Notes: generated by a model not told the origin, from the sequence alone. A stretch of 64,000 nt of DNA from DATBJG01 sp963790545 (GCA_963790545.1 CAWBPA010000024.1:124001-188000), one strand, 5' to 3'; shown: positions 36,473 to 47,216, counted from the first letter of the stretch. Numbers and translations: made by a program.

Positions 36473-37353
36473 GTACCGATCGGATCGACCCGCTGGCCTT
36501 CGGCGGAACCAAGCCTCAAACACTGACTTACGAGGACTCGGCGGTTGTGGTGCTGCCGGTTCCGCTCGATCGCACGACCTCGTACGTTCCCGGCACTCGA
36601 AATGGTCCCCGCGAGATTCTGACGGCCTCTTCGCACCTGGAGCTGTACGACGAGGAGGTCAACGCCGACGTTCATTCCATCGGCATTTACACACTGCCGG
36701 AAATGGAATTCCCGTTCGACTCTCTGGACGATGTCATGACGGAGATCCGCCGTGTGGCGACCGCCATTGTCAACGACCAGAAGTTCCCCGTCATCCTCGG
36801 CGGCGAGCATTCGATTACGGCACCCATCGTGGCCGCCGCCGCCGCCCGTCATCCGGGTCTGTCGGTGCTGCAGATCGACGCGCACGCCGATCTCCGCGAT
36901 ACATACATGGGATCGCGCCACAGCCATGCGTGTGCGATGCGCCGCGTCCTCGAATACGCCCGCTGCACGCAGGTGGGCATTCGAAGTCTCTCGCCAGAAG
37001 AGGCGAGCGTCGTGCACACGCTGCCGACGGAGATCTATTACGACATCAGTATGCGAGGGGACGAGGACTGGATCGATCGGATCGTCGACTCGCTGGGCGA
37101 GACCGTCTATATCACCATCGACTGCGACGGGATGGATCCCGCCATCATGCCGGCCGTGGGAACACCGGAACCAGGAGGGTTGTCGTGGTACGAAATGCTC
37201 GTGCTGCTGCGGCGGGTGATTGAGCAGCACCGCCTCGTGGGGTGCGATTTGGTGGAGCTGTGTCCGATCCCCGGGCTGGTGGCGCCCAACTTCCTTTGCG
37301 CAAAGCTGATCTACAAGATCCTCACCTATCGATTCCACAAAGAGCTGGAGTGA
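36469..37353 (+). CDS. speB: Agmatinase/arginase family hydrolase
   Basis: 294 residues from a TTG overlapping the previous stop. Binuclear manganese motifs are complete: GGEHSITAP, QIDAHADLRDTY and ITIDCDGMDPAIMP, followed by GTPEPGGLSWYE and the C-terminal DLVELCPIPG. The GTPEPGG wording and start VPLDRTTSYVPGTRNGP are typical of agmatinase (SpeB), which yields putrescine and urea from agmatine; guanidinobutyrase or another ureohydrolase cannot be excluded. Coupling to a deoxyhypusine-synthase-like enzyme that consumes such amines supports a polyamine role. Confidence 0.85.
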   Translation: MSTDRIDPLAFGGTKPQTLTYEDSAVVVLPVPLDRTTSYVPGTRNGPREILTASSHLELYDEEVNADVHSIGIYTLPEMEFPFDSLDDVMTEIRRVATAIVNDQKFPVILGGEHSITAPIVAAAAARHPGLSVLQIDAHADLRDTYMGSRHSHACAMRRVLEYARCTQVGIRSLSPEEASVVHTLPTEIYYDISMRGDEDWIDRIVDSLGETVYITIDCDGMDPAIMPAVGTPEPGGLSWYEMLVLLRRVIEQHRLVGCDLVELCPIPGLVAPNFLCAKLIYKILTYRFHKELE

Positions 37354-37371
37354 GAAAGATGGACGCAGAGT

Positions 37372-38097
37372 TCAGCCTTGACTGAGCTGGTCGAACTCCC
37401 TCTTGGCTTCAGTCACGAACGGTGATTGCGGATATTCGTCGAGGAGCTTGCGAAATGTCTGGCGGGCTTCGGTCACCTTCCCGGCAAGGAGATACACGCG
37501 TGCCAGCTGCATCAACATCGCGTCGGCCGGAACCTCGCCATCTTTGTTTGCCGACAAGCTCTGAAACGTCGAGATGGCTTCGTCAAACTGCTTGACCTGC
37601 GCCTGTGCGCTGACCTTTCCGAGACGCGCCATTTCGTAGTAAATGCTGCCCTGCCCGGCCAGGTCCATCACTTCCTGGTAGCGTTTGATGCCTTCGGCCG
37701 GCCGGTCGAGCAGCACCAGAAGCCCCGCGGCCTGGTTCCGTGCCAGCAGTCCCGATTCACTCTTGGGATAGGCTTCCGCCGCCACCACGAATTTTGCCAG
37801 CGCAGCTTCGAGCCGTGCCTTGTCAGTCGGATAGCTGCCCGCCGGCGCCGGCTTGCCGGCCGCGGCCGCAGCCACCGGTGAATCGAGGACAGACATCGCA
37901 TCGCCAAAGAGCGCGCCGCTCTTGCTGGCTGTCCTCGAGCTCCAGAACCAGTATCCCGCGGCCGCGACGGCCACCAGAACAATGGCCACGGCCACGCCGA
38001 GCACGCGCTGCCTGTTCGCGCCCCAGACCTCCATGGCGTGATCGATCATGTAGGCGACTTCGTTCCCCTTGAGCCGATGCCGTTCTGTGGTTTTCAT
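37372..38097 (-). CDS. Membrane-anchored TPR protein (YfgM-like)
   Basis: 241 residues. A cytoplasmic N-terminal stretch contains LKGNEVAYMIDHAMEVWGANR, followed by one helix (VLGVAVAIVLVAVAAAGYWFW) and an extracytoplasmic TPR region: KFVVAAEAYPKSESGLLARNQAAGLLVLL, KRYQEVMDLAGQGSIYYEMARL, LARVYLLAGKVTEARQTFRKLLDEYPQSPF. This is the YfgM/PpiD-ancillary or generic TPR_21 layout. It overlaps the upstream response regulator by four bases (38,094-38,097) on the same strand, so the two are made together. Confidence 0.75.
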   Translation of the reverse strand: MKTTERHRLKGNEVAYMIDHAMEVWGANRQRVLGVAVAIVLVAVAAAGYWFWSSRTASKSGALFGDAMSVLDSPVAAAAAGKPAPAGSYPTDKARLEAALAKFVVAAEAYPKSESGLLARNQAAGLLVLLDRPAEGIKRYQEVMDLAGQGSIYYEMARLGKVSAQAQVKQFDEAISTFQSLSANKDGEVPADAMLMQLARVYLLAGKVTEARQTFRKLLDEYPQSPFVTEAKREFDQLSQG

Positions 38098-38462
38098 GCC
38101 TGTAATCTCTCTTCCGCACGACGCAGGGCCTGGTGTAGCGGTTCCCGTCCGAAAGGCTTGGTCACATAGTCGACGGCGCCATCTGCACGGCTACGCATGA
38201 CCGTCTGCAAATCCTGCAGCGCTGTGGCCATAATGACGGCGGTCTTTGGCCATCGCTCCCGCACTTCTGCGAGCAACGCCAGACCGTCGCGGCCGGGCAT
38301 CATGACGTCGCAGAGCATGATGGAGGCGGGTTCCTCGGACATGACGGCAATGGCTTCATCGGCGTTGCCAGCGGCCTTGACCGTATAGCCCCATGCCTGC
38401 AGCCAACGTGTCAAGAAGTCCCGAATCGAGGCTTCATCGTCCACAATGAGCACGTACGGCAT
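38094..38462 (-). CDS. Single-domain response regulator
   Basis: 122 residues, only a receiver domain. Acidic pocket in LIVDDEASIRDF, phosphoacceptor Asp in IMLCDVMMPGRDG, conserved Thr in VIMATALQD and Lys in DYVTKPFGREPL. No output domain is attached, so it must act by protein contact. It is coupled to the TPR anchor gene downstream; no kinase lies next to it, the nearest being the NtrY-like kinase over 10 kb away. Confidence 0.9.
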   Translation of the reverse strand: MPYVLIVDDEASIRDFLTRWLQAWGYTVKAAGNADEAIAVMSEEPASIMLCDVMMPGRDGLALLAEVRERWPKTAVIMATALQDLQTVMRSRADGAVDYVTKPFGREPLHQALRRAEERLQA

Positions 38463-38527
38463 AACGTTGAATTGTATCGCAAACTTCCTGTCGCGATCAT
38501 CGCAAGCCTTGTCCGCGACGTGTGCGA

Positions 38528-40237
38528 ATGTGTCCTACAGCTGTGGCTACCGCTCGTCTGACATCTAAACGATCCAGGTTCCTGCTCGCGGGTCTCGCAG
38601 CAGGAGCTTTCGCATTTTCGCTCTTCATTGCCGTCACAGGTGGCTTCACCACCTACGTTCTCGGGATTCGCATGTCGTCGCATCGAATCGTGCCCGCCAT
38701 GACGATCGGCTGGATCGCGTGGCTCATGCTGGGGAGCGATGCCGTGCGGACACAGCTCGTCCGGACGGGCACGCTGCTGCAACGTAACAGTCGAATCGTG
38801 GGCATTGGCATGGCCGCGGTCACGCTGATCGTCGGGATTTCTTGTGGGGCGTTTACAGCCGCGGGGGCGGATCCGTACGGCTACGTCAGTCAGGCCAGGC
38901 TGTGGACGGCCGGCTCCGTCGTGCAGCCCCAGAACCAGCTCGCGCGCGACGCCCCGTGGGCGAATGCCGCATGGTCCTTCAGCCCGCTCGGGTATCGACC
39001 CGGCAGTGACCCGAGCGATGTCGTGCCCGCGTACCCAGCGGGGCTTCCTCTGCAGATGGCACTGGCCATGAAACTGGGCGGAATGGCCGTCGGTTATTTC
39101 GTGGTGCCGATACTTGGCGCACTCGCAGTGTGGCTCACGTTCGTCCTCGGTCGACGCGTCTCGGGATCAGGACACGGACTGGCCGCTGCGTTGCTCTTCG
39201 CCTGCAGCCCCGTCTTCTTGTTTCAACTCGTTCAGCCCATGACAGACGTTCCGGTTACAGCCTGGTGGCTCGCGGCCATCGTCGCCGCGTCGTCCGGCCG
39301 CATCCCTGGCGCGGTGGGTGCAGGCCTGGCTGCTTCAGTGGCTGTTCTGACTCGGCCGAATCTTGCGCCTTTGCTGCTGCCTGTCTGCGCTTATGCCTGG
39401 GCTTCAAGAGCGCCGGGAAAACGGTGGCACGCGCTCGTCGCCTTCGCCAGCGCGACCCTGCCAGGACTCGCCATCAGTGCCCTCGTGAACGCACTGCTCT
39501 ACGGCAGCCCGCTTCAATCGGGATACGGTGGCATATCGGACATTTTTCATCTCTCCAACCTTGGCCCAAACATTGCGCGCTACCCCACTTGGGCCGTTCA
39601 GACTTACTCACCATTCCTTTTTCTGGCCTTCGTCGCACCGTTCCTCAAGCGCACGTCAGAGCCTTTCAAGCGGACGGCGTGGCTCACGTTGAGCTTTGCC
39701 GTGGTCCTCCTGGTGTTGTACGTGTTCTACACTCCATTCGATCACTGGACGTATCTCCGGTTTCTCCTGCCAGCCACGCCTCTGCTCTTCGTCATGGCCG
39801 TCTCGACTCTCGACATGCTGCTGAGACGATGGGAGCGAGTCCGCACGATTGCGTTTGCCGCGATCGTTTCAATCCTCGCGCTGAGCTATGTCCATACGGC
39901 CGTGCGAGGAGATGCATTTGCGATGAAGCGCGCCCGGCGGACGAGCTACGAAGACACCGCTCGGTTCGTCACGCAGCGTTTTCCCGAGCGTGCGGCATTC
40001 GTGTCAGTGCTGCAAAGCGGAAGTCTCAGGTTCTATGCCAACAGGCTGACGATTCGGTTTGACGTGCTCGAACCGTCGGCACTGCCGCAGGTTGGTGCAT
40101 TCCTCAGGGCCAAGGGGTACGACCCGTACATCGCCATCGATGGCACGGAACAGGAAGCCTTTCAACGGAAGTTTGGCGGGCAGCCGCTGGAACTGGTGGC
40201 TGTCTTCTATGGTGTCTACTTCTATCGCGCGCCGTAG
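38528..40237 (+). CDS. GT-C-like polytopic membrane glycosyltransferase, unassigned
   Basis: About 569 residues. Roughly ten hydrophobic helices are spread over the first 470 residues (FLLAGLAAGAFAFSLFIAV, VGIGMAAVTLIVGISCGAF and later LTLSFAVVLLVLYVFYT). An early loop holds GADPYGYVSQARLW, with an acidic residue in the position used by many GT-C enzymes of the PMT or ArnT type. The last about 100 residues form a soluble domain (YEDTARFVTQRFPERAAFVSVL, LRFYANRLTIRFDVLEPS). Such proteins transfer sugars from polyprenyl phosphates; substrate is unknown. It converges with the permease gene, three bases apart. A GTG six bases upstream is an alternative start. Confidence 0.65.
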   Translation: MCPTAVATARLTSKRSRFLLAGLAAGAFAFSLFIAVTGGFTTYVLGIRMSSHRIVPAMTIGWIAWLMLGSDAVRTQLVRTGTLLQRNSRIVGIGMAAVTLIVGISCGAFTAAGADPYGYVSQARLWTAGSVVQPQNQLARDAPWANAAWSFSPLGYRPGSDPSDVVPAYPAGLPLQMALAMKLGGMAVGYFVVPILGALAVWLTFVLGRRVSGSGHGLAAALLFACSPVFLFQLVQPMTDVPVTAWWLAAIVAASSGRIPGAVGAGLAASVAVLTRPNLAPLLLPVCAYAWASRAPGKRWHALVAFASATLPGLAISALVNALLYGSPLQSGYGGISDIFHLSNLGPNIARYPTWAVQTYSPFLFLAFVAPFLKRTSEPFKRTAWLTLSFAVVLLVLYVFYTPFDHWTYLRFLLPATPLLFVMAVSTLDMLLRRWERVRTIAFAAIVSILALSYVHTAVRGDAFAMKRARRTSYEDTARFVTQRFPERAAFVSVLQSGSLRFYANRLTIRFDVLEPSALPQVGAFLRAKGYDPYIAIDGTEQEAFQRKFGGQPLELVAVFYGVYFYRAP

Positions 40238-40240
40238 TGA

Positions 40241-42713
40241 CTACTCGTATTTGAGCGCAACGATTGGATCGAGCTCGGTTGCGCGCCGGGCGGGAAGATA
40301 GGTCGCCAGCAACGCGACACACGCGAGGAAGATCGCGACACCCATCAATGTGATTGGGTCACGTGGCGTGACACCGTAGAGCAGGCCTGACATGAGGTGG
40401 CCAAGCGCCAGCGCCAACGCGATCCCAATCCCGATGCCGATTCCGGTCAGCAGCATCCCACGCTGCATGATCACCCGGAGCACGTCGGTGTGCTGCGCGC
40501 CGAGGGCCAAGCGAACGCCGATTTCGCGCGCACGCGCGGTTACCCCGAAAGCAATGACGCCATAGAGCCCGATGGCTGCCAGGAGCAACGCCGAGGCCGC
40601 AAAGCTGCCCAAGAGCAGCATCGTGAAGCGCGGCTGTGCGAGATCGGCGGAGACAAGCTCGCGCATCGCACGAACCTCCGCGACCGGCTGGTTCGGGTCG
40701 ATTTCTCGTACCTGATTCGTAATGGCCGCTGCCATCGCCATGGGGTCACCTACCGTACGCGTGACGATCGTGAGTTGGCGAGCTGGAACCTGGGGGAACC
40801 ACCAATAGGCGGTTGCCGGAGGAGCGACGGCCATCCCTCCCCAGCGCACGCTCCCCACCACGCCGACGACTGCACCACTCAGGGGCTCGCTTTCGTTCGC
40901 CACCTCATCGTCGCCCGCATCCACGCCGCTGATAACCTGCTGAAGGCCCTTGGGCCAGGTAATTCGTGCGCCGATCGGATCCTGGTCCGGCCAGTAGCGG
41001 CGGGCCAGCTGCTCGTCGATCACGAAAACGGGTTCTGTGTTCTTTGTATCGGCATCGCTGAAGAGACGGCCGCGAATGAGCGGAATCCCCATGACATCGA
41101 AGTAGCGACCGCCTACAACGCTGATCCAGGAACCTGGCAGATCCTCAGAACGCACTTCAGGACGTCCTTCAATCTCGAAGACGGCCGCTGCACCGAAACG
41201 GCTCATCGGCAAGTAGCCCACTGAGCCGACGCGCGAAACCCCCGGCAGATTTTCGATGCGTTCGAGAAGCGCTCCGCCGAACGCCCCGACGCGGTCATCC
41301 GTCTCGTATTTGGAAGCAGGGAGCGTCGTGCGCAGCGTGAGCACTTGCTCCGCCTGGAATCCCGGGTTTACGCGACTCAACGCCCAAAAACTGCGGCCGA
41401 GAAGACCGGCGCTCGCAAGAAGGGCCACGGCGAGAGAGAGTTGCGAGATGATGAGGGCGGCTGCCAAGCGGTTCCAGTGACGGCTCAACGACGAGCCGCG
41501 TGTGACATCACGCAGCGCCGACTGCGGTGCAGACCGCGCTGAGATCAGCGAAGGCACCAACCCAAAAAGGATCGCCGTGAGGATCGTCACGAAAAACGCG
41601 AAGCCGAGAACCCTGATGTCGATATCCACGTCCCTGCCTCGCGGAAGCTCGAGCCCCGCAGGAAGAATCGGGATAAGAACGTCGAGCCCCCACTTGGCCA
41701 ACAGCACGCCAACGGCCCCTCCGGCCCCAGCCAGCACGAGGGCTTCTGTCAGCATCTGCCGTACAAGTCGTGCGACTGTCGCACCGAGCGAGCGTCGAAT
41801 GGCCAGTTCAGCCTGGCGCCTCGCGGCGCGGTTCAGCACCAGGTTCGCCACGTTGGCGCACGCGATGAGCAGGAGGATCCCGACAGCCGCAAAGAGCATC
41901 GACAGGGCAAGGCGTACGTCCTGTACCGTGGCGTCGTGGAGCGGCACGACCTGCACGCCCCAATTACGACTGTACGAAGGATACTGTTCTTCAATCCGCT
42001 GAGCGATCGAGGAAAGTTCCGCTCGTGCCTGACTCGGGTGTGGCGTCGGGGGCGAGGCGGGCAACGACATTCAGAAAGCCTCCCATCCCTATCCGATCTC
42101 CCGGGACGAGGCTGAACGGAATCCACAACTCCGCGCGTGATTCGGCCAGCTCTGTCGTGCGAATGGTGAAGCCGTCGGGCATCACGCCAATGATGATGAA
42201 GCTCTCTCCGTCCAATCTGACCGACTGGCCCAGCACACGCGGATCTCCGCCGTAGTGACGTTGCCAGAAGCCATGGCTCAGGACAACCTCGGACGCCACG
42301 TCGCGCAAGTCTGCACCAACGGTGAACGTGCGACCCAGAAAGGCGGGCGTGCCAAGCACGCTGAAGAAGTTCGGTGTCACCCTGTCCGCGAGAACCTCGA
42401 GCGGCTCGTCCCCACCCGTGAGGTTCACCCGCACGTCGTGCCAGCCCGTCATGTCGTCGAACGCCCGACTCTCGAGACGCCAATCGTGCAAATATCCTGG
42501 CGAGAGACGTGAGCCCGAGGTCGGCCGAATCATGGTGAGACGCTGCGGTTCGGCGAAGCTCAAGGGCTGGAGAAGGACCGCATCCACAACGGAGAAGATC
42601 GCCGTGCTTCCGCCTATCCCCAGAGCGATCGTGGCAACGGCAACCGCCGTAAACCCAGGCGACTTGATCAGAGTGCGTGACGCGTAACGCAGATCTTGAA
42701 TGATGCCAATCAT
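40241..42713 (-). CDS. Duplicated-permease ABC protein (MacB/FtsX type), frameshifted
   Basis: About 823 residues after joining two frames. The start is the standard one of acidobacterial ADOP permeases: IQDLRYASRTLIKSPGFTAVAVATIALGIG, then FSVVDAVLLQPL and a MacB periplasmic core domain (SPGYLHDWR, FSVLGTPAFLGRTF, VVLSHGFWQRHYGGDP). The frame breaks at 42,033-42,038; dropping one base joins APDATP to SQARAEL. Two FtsX-type membrane bundles follow (LLIACANVANLVLNRAARRQAELAIRRSLGAT and ASALLLAAIGLYGVIAFGVTARAREIGVRLALGA). No ATPase gene is adjacent, as is usual for these orphan permeases. Confidence 0.85.
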
Positions 42714-42891
42714 CGCGCGGTGCTCCCCGAAACGGTTTCTAGCGACTGAGCAAGAAGAAGGCCGTCGAGCGACTGTCGCAGATCACATCCGTGCAGGCAG
42801 AATGTTCGGCATTCTGACAGAGTTTGTCCGCTGGTGGGACCGGGCGTCCCGAAAGCGAAATGCAGAATCTGGCAGGATTTGCCGAACCTTT

Positions 42892-42915
42892 TAGTTCTAC
42901 GTTCTAAGTTCTCAC
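42892..42915. repeat. Heptamer repeat overlapping the arsR stop codon
   Basis: Units AGTTCTA, CGTTCTA, AGTTCTC. On the minus strand the last two sense codons and the stop of arsR (42,904-42,906) lie inside the array. Confidence 0.6.
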
Positions 42916-43329
42916 TTCGTTTGCGCTCTCCCCGACTCCTGCGGCCGGTTCGCAACAGGCACATGATGGCGCGCGTGCATCCGTCGGAAGACCGCGGCCG
43001 GTCTGCCGCTGAAGACGCTCGGTGTCTTTTCGAATGGCGTCAACATGCCCCAGGGCGTGGGTCACGGCTTGCTGAATGGTGCTGACGACGGGATCGGCCG
43101 ACGAAGCCAGACGGTAGTGCACCCACAACCCGTCCCGGCGCGTAAGGACGAGCCCGGCCCGTCGAAGATAGGCCAGATGCCGTGATGCTTTTGGCTGGGA
43201 CATCTTGAGGCTCTCGTGGATGTGGCAGACGCACACCTCACCTGTCGTCAGCAGACCAAGGATCCGAAGGCGGGTGCCGTCCGCCAGCGCTTTGAGCAGG
43301 GTTTCGAGATGCCCCATCTGATTCTTCAT
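42904..43329 (-). CDS. arsR: ArsR-family metalloregulator
   Basis: 141 residues. Winged helix with LKALADGTRLRILGLL, the metal-site motif GEVCVCHIHESL (CxC in alpha-3, as in arsenite-sensing ArsR), recognition helix SQPKASRHLAYLRRAGLV and wing RRDGLWVHYRL. The C-terminus adds CACCEP, possible extra thiolate ligands. It is divergent from arsM across a 74-base promoter region, so it very likely represses arsM and itself until As(III) binds. The last codons run into a heptamer repeat. Confidence 0.9.
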   Translation of the reverse strand: MKNQMGHLETLLKALADGTRLRILGLLTTGEVCVCHIHESLKMSQPKASRHLAYLRRAGLVLTRRDGLWVHYRLASSADPVVSTIQQAVTHALGHVDAIRKDTERLQRQTGRGLPTDARAPSCACCEPAAGVGESANEVRT

Positions 43330-43403
43330 ATATATGCCTTGACAGATATAAATGGCTTGCCCTACTCTCTGAGTATACGCGAAAGCGCATATAGGAGGAA
43401 CGT
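43330..43403 (+). promoter_or_regulatory. Divergent arsR/arsM promoter-operator region
   Basis: TTGACA with TACTCT 18 bases downstream fits a sigma-70 promoter for arsM. A ribosome site AGGAGG stands just ahead of ATG 43404. AT-rich inverted pieces (ATATATG and CATATAG) flank the promoter and could be the ArsR site. The assignment of the operator is inference. Confidence 0.5.
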
Positions 43404-44250
43404 ATGAAAAATCCCGAGGTTCGACAGGCCGTTCAGGAACGTTACGGAGCCATTGCCCGCGGCGAGGCCGCGACAGGCGCCTGTTGTGGGCCTGCCGCGT
43501 GTGGATGCGCGGATCCCATCACGTCGAATCTGTATTCGGATGCCGAGACGTCCGGCGTACCCGCTGAAGCGCTGGCTGTGTCCCTGGGTTGTGGAAATCC
43601 CACTGCTCTCGCCCACCTGGGACCTGGCGGAGATCGTCCTGGATCTCGGTTCTGGCGGTGGCATCGACGTCTTGCTCTCCGCAAAAAGGGTCGGGCCTAC
43701 CGGCAAGGTGTATGGACTCGATATGACCGACGAGATGCTGACGGTTGCCCGCGAGAACCAGCGACGGGCGGGAGTGATGAATGTCGAGTTCCTGAAGGGT
43801 ACCATCGAAGCAATCCCTCTGCCCGAAAACTCGGTGGACGTCGTCATCTCGAACTGTGTCATCAATCTCTCATCGGACAAGGAGGCTGTTTTTCGTGAGG
43901 CCTTTCGTGTCCTGAAGCCGGGAGGCCGGCTTGCCGTGTCGGATGTGGTCGTCCGTGGACCGGTACCCGCAGCGATTCGACAAAGCGTCGAGCTCTGGAT
44001 GGGGTGTATCGCCGGGGCCCTTGACGAGTCCGCGTATCGAGACGGGCTCGAGGGTGCGGGCTTCGAGTCGATTGAGATTGAGCCGTGGCGCGTTTACGAC
44101 GTCAATGACGCGCGTCGGTTCCTCTCAGGGTCCGGAATCGACGTGGATGCCGTTGAATCCGCCGCGCATGAAAAATTCGCCAGTGCGTTCATTCGCGGCC
44201 AGAAGCCTGCATCAAAGGCTTGTTGTGGCCCAACGTGTTGTGCATCCTGA
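43404..44250 (+). CDS. arsM: Arsenite S-adenosylmethionine methyltransferase, frameshifted
   Basis: About 281 residues after joining frames. The N-terminus has VQERYGAIARGE and a Cys cluster GACCGPAACGCADP, then SLGCGNPTALAHLGPG. Dropping one G at 43,628-43,630 joins this to EIVLDLGSGGGIDVLLSAKRV, the SAM-binding motif I. ISNCVINLSSDK carries the conserved arsenite-binding cysteine of ArsM, and ELWMGCIAGAL holds another. The C-terminus ends in KACCGPTCCAS. ArsM methylates As(III) to volatile forms. Divergent from arsR. Confidence 0.88.
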
Positions 44251-44262
44251 TGGTTGTTCAGC

Positions 44263-46982
44263 TCATTTCTTCAACCCCGCCGACCAGTTGAGGACGACGG
44301 TGATGGGCGTGGGCGAGACTTCGATGACGGGCTTCAAGAGAAGAACGCGTTGACCGTCTGGGGTGACCCTGTACCGATCCTGGAGGAGACTCACCGGCAA
44401 CCCCGTGTCGAAGAGTTCGCGCGGAGTGCTCGAGTCGAGCTTCGGGCCCGTCGTAATCTCCGCCGCCATCAGCTTCCCATCGGGAGCCAGATAGTAAAGT
44501 TCTTTCCCATCCTGTTTCCATCGCGGCTGCCCGCCGCCGTTCGTGGAAATTTGACGTTTCTGGTCCAGCGCTGGAAATGAAATCACGTAAATCTGGAACG
44601 ACCCCGACTCATTGGAGGTGTACGCGACCCACTTGCCATCGAACGAGAAATTCGGCTCGTTCTCCTGAAAAGGCGATTGGACGATCGGGAACGGCTGTCG
44701 GTCGCCAAACAGTGGAAGGACATACAGATCCTGAGCCGGCGTTGAAGTCGGCCCCAAGTCCAACGCGTACAGGATGTACCGTCCATCCTTGGACCAATCT
44801 TCCAGGACTTCGCGATTCGGTGAATCGAGGAGCAGGATTTCCTCACCAAGACCACTGGCGCTCTTGATGGCAATATCGCGGTTCCCTTTCTTGAAGGAAC
44901 TGAATGCGAGCCGCAGCCCATCGGGAGACCACACCACATCACGCGGTCCATCACCCACGCCCCGTGGTGCATCAAACGTGAGCCGGGTTCGAACACCGCG
45001 TGTCGAGTCGAGCACCCAGATGTCTCCCGCAGCGCTTGTCTGATCGCCCTGCGTCACAGCGATCAGCTTTCCATCAGGAGAAAGGTCAAAGTGGGGGGAA
45101 TACCTGCCTTGTTCGCCGGCGGAGCTTAGCAGTTTGCCTGTCCGGTCGAACCACTGGAACTGCGAAGGGATGGACGTCTCACTACTCCCATACACGGTAG
45201 GCAAGCACGCCGCTCTGGGACACGGCGAAAGCGGCCTGCGTGTTTACTACCAGATACGCAACCCCATCGGCGATCCGAGCGGGCGCCCCTGTGAACTCGA
45301 TTCGGTCCGCGTCAAACGGCTGCGCGAAAAGAGTACCCTCCCGATTGAACAGGAGGTAGCCCGGCTCAGCGTAAATCGCCTTCGACTGACCGACCAGGAG
45401 CCGCGTCTTTTCCCCGGAGTCGAGCGATCCGACATAAATCGCACTCTGTCCAGACATCGTGGAGTAGAGATAATGACGCCCGTCTGGCATGAAGGAAGGG
45501 GCCGTGTGCGCAGTTTCCTGTTGTGACAGATCGAGGGTCGTGATTCTGGCCGGCTCTCCGCCCGTGGCGGAGACACGATGCAAGCCGGAATTGGAGCCAA
45601 ACAGAATCACCCCCTCGTTGCTCCAGGTTCCGCCCTGAAAATTCGCCACCTCGCAGAGATTTTCTGGTGGTCCACCTGAAACATCGACTTTCTTTAATCT
45701 TCCACCGGCCACGAACGCGATGGAGCGGCTGTCGGGGGACCAAAAAGGTGTCCCTACGGGACCTGTTCCTCCTGCTGGGCCTACTGCTCCAGGGCCGGCT
45801 CCTCTAGAACCCTCCGTTCCAGCGAGTTGTTGCGCTGTCAGAGAATCGATTGGACGGACGAACAGCGCACTTGTCTCCGCGGATGCAGCCGCGATAAAGG
45901 CGAGCCAGCGGCCGTCGGGTGAGACCGTCAGCGCCGCTGGATTCGGCATGGCAGGCACGGATATCTCGAAACGCATTTCTGGCGTGTCCTGCCGGCCTCG
46001 AAGGTAGAGGAACGCCGGCACCGCGAGCGCGATTACCAGCAGCGCGGCGATCGCGCCGAGAACCCAGAAGAGACCCTTCGACATTCGACGTGACGACGCT
46101 TGTTCGGAAACGGCAGTGCCGGTCCGTCCGTCGGCGATCCACCTCAATTCGCGCCAGACGTCGCGCGAGGTCTGCCACCGATTCTCGGGATCTTTTTCGA
46201 GACAGACGGCAATGAGGCGATCCAACGCCGGCGGTGCCTCCGCCTGCACCATCGAAACGGGCTTGGGGGTGTCCCTCAGAATCGAACCAATCAGGCTCGC
46301 CTGACTGTTTCCCTCGAATGCCTTCTTGCCCGTCAACATCTCGTAGAACGACGGCACCGAACGCGAAGAGGTCGGTCCGCGGGTCGGCCTCTTTCCCTTC
46401 CAATTGTTCGGGGGCCATGTATTGCAACGTCCCGACGATCGTCCCCTGAGCCGTCATGGGCGGCGTGGTGGGTAGCATCGACAGCGTGGAACCAACAACT
46501 GCGGGCGCGGTGGCTTTTGCCAGGCCAAAGTCGAGCAGCTTCGCGCCCGACTTCGTGAGCATGATGTTGCCGGGTTTCAGATCGCGGTGAACGATCCCCT
46601 GGCGGTGCGCCTTGTCCAGCGCGTCCGCGATTTGGATTGCATACTGGAGCGATCGGTCGATCGGCAGCGCGCCCATCTGGAGCTGTTCGTCAAGGGTCTG
46701 TCCTTCCAGATGCTCCATGACCAGGTAGTCGATTCCCTCCTGCCGGCCGACGTCGTAGAGCGTGCAGATGTGCGGATGATTGAGCTGTGAGATGGCTTTG
46801 GCTTCGCGCTCGAACCGCTCGCGAAACTGCGCGTCGGCGGCAAACTGCGCGGGCAGAACTTTGATGGCGACGGTTCGGTCGAGCCGCGTATCGCGCGCAC
46901 GATAGACCTCACCCATACCCCCGGCGCCGAGGGGCGCGAGGATTTCATACGGGCCGAGGCGGACACCAGGAGTCAGCGACAT
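44263..46982 (-). CDS. Ser/Thr protein kinase with TolB-like propeller, frameshifted twice
   Basis: About 905 residues. Kinase domain: GAGGMGEVY at 20-27, Lys41 in VAIK, HRDLKPGN from 132, DFG at 151-153, APEQLEG and, after a break at 46,350-46,355, FYEMLTGKKAFEG. One membrane helix (GLFWVLGAIAALLVIALAVPAFLYL) precedes a six-bladed TolB/WD40-like sensor: LTVSPDGRWLAFIA, PFWSPDSRSIAFVAGGRL, FMPDGRHYLYS, LSPDGKLIAVTQGD, WSPDGLRLAFSSF, FSFDGKWVAYTS. A second break lies near 45,183-45,190. Each break needs one base removed. This fusion is very common in Acidobacteriota; the propeller is thought to sense an extracytoplasmic ligand. Confidence 0.88.
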
Positions 46983-47216
46983 AATTTGGGCGAGGACGGC
47001 AGTCTATACGGTGCGGGCCTGGGCGATCACCAAAAAGGACACGTGCTCAGGCACTGAGCGATTTGCGTTCCGTGGCTAACTCAGTTGCAACCGGGACCTG
47101 TCGCAATTGCAGGCCCCATCAATTCACTGAGAGTCTCGACGACGTCTCCCGAGCATCCGACATAGAGGACATCAACCTCTAAAGTGTGGAGCGATATCGC
47201 CAACGGCGTCGGTGCC

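Noticed and set aside
40241..42713. Two separate permease genes
   Set aside because: The two frames join exactly at DATP/SQARAEL after one base is removed and form one standard duplicated permease.
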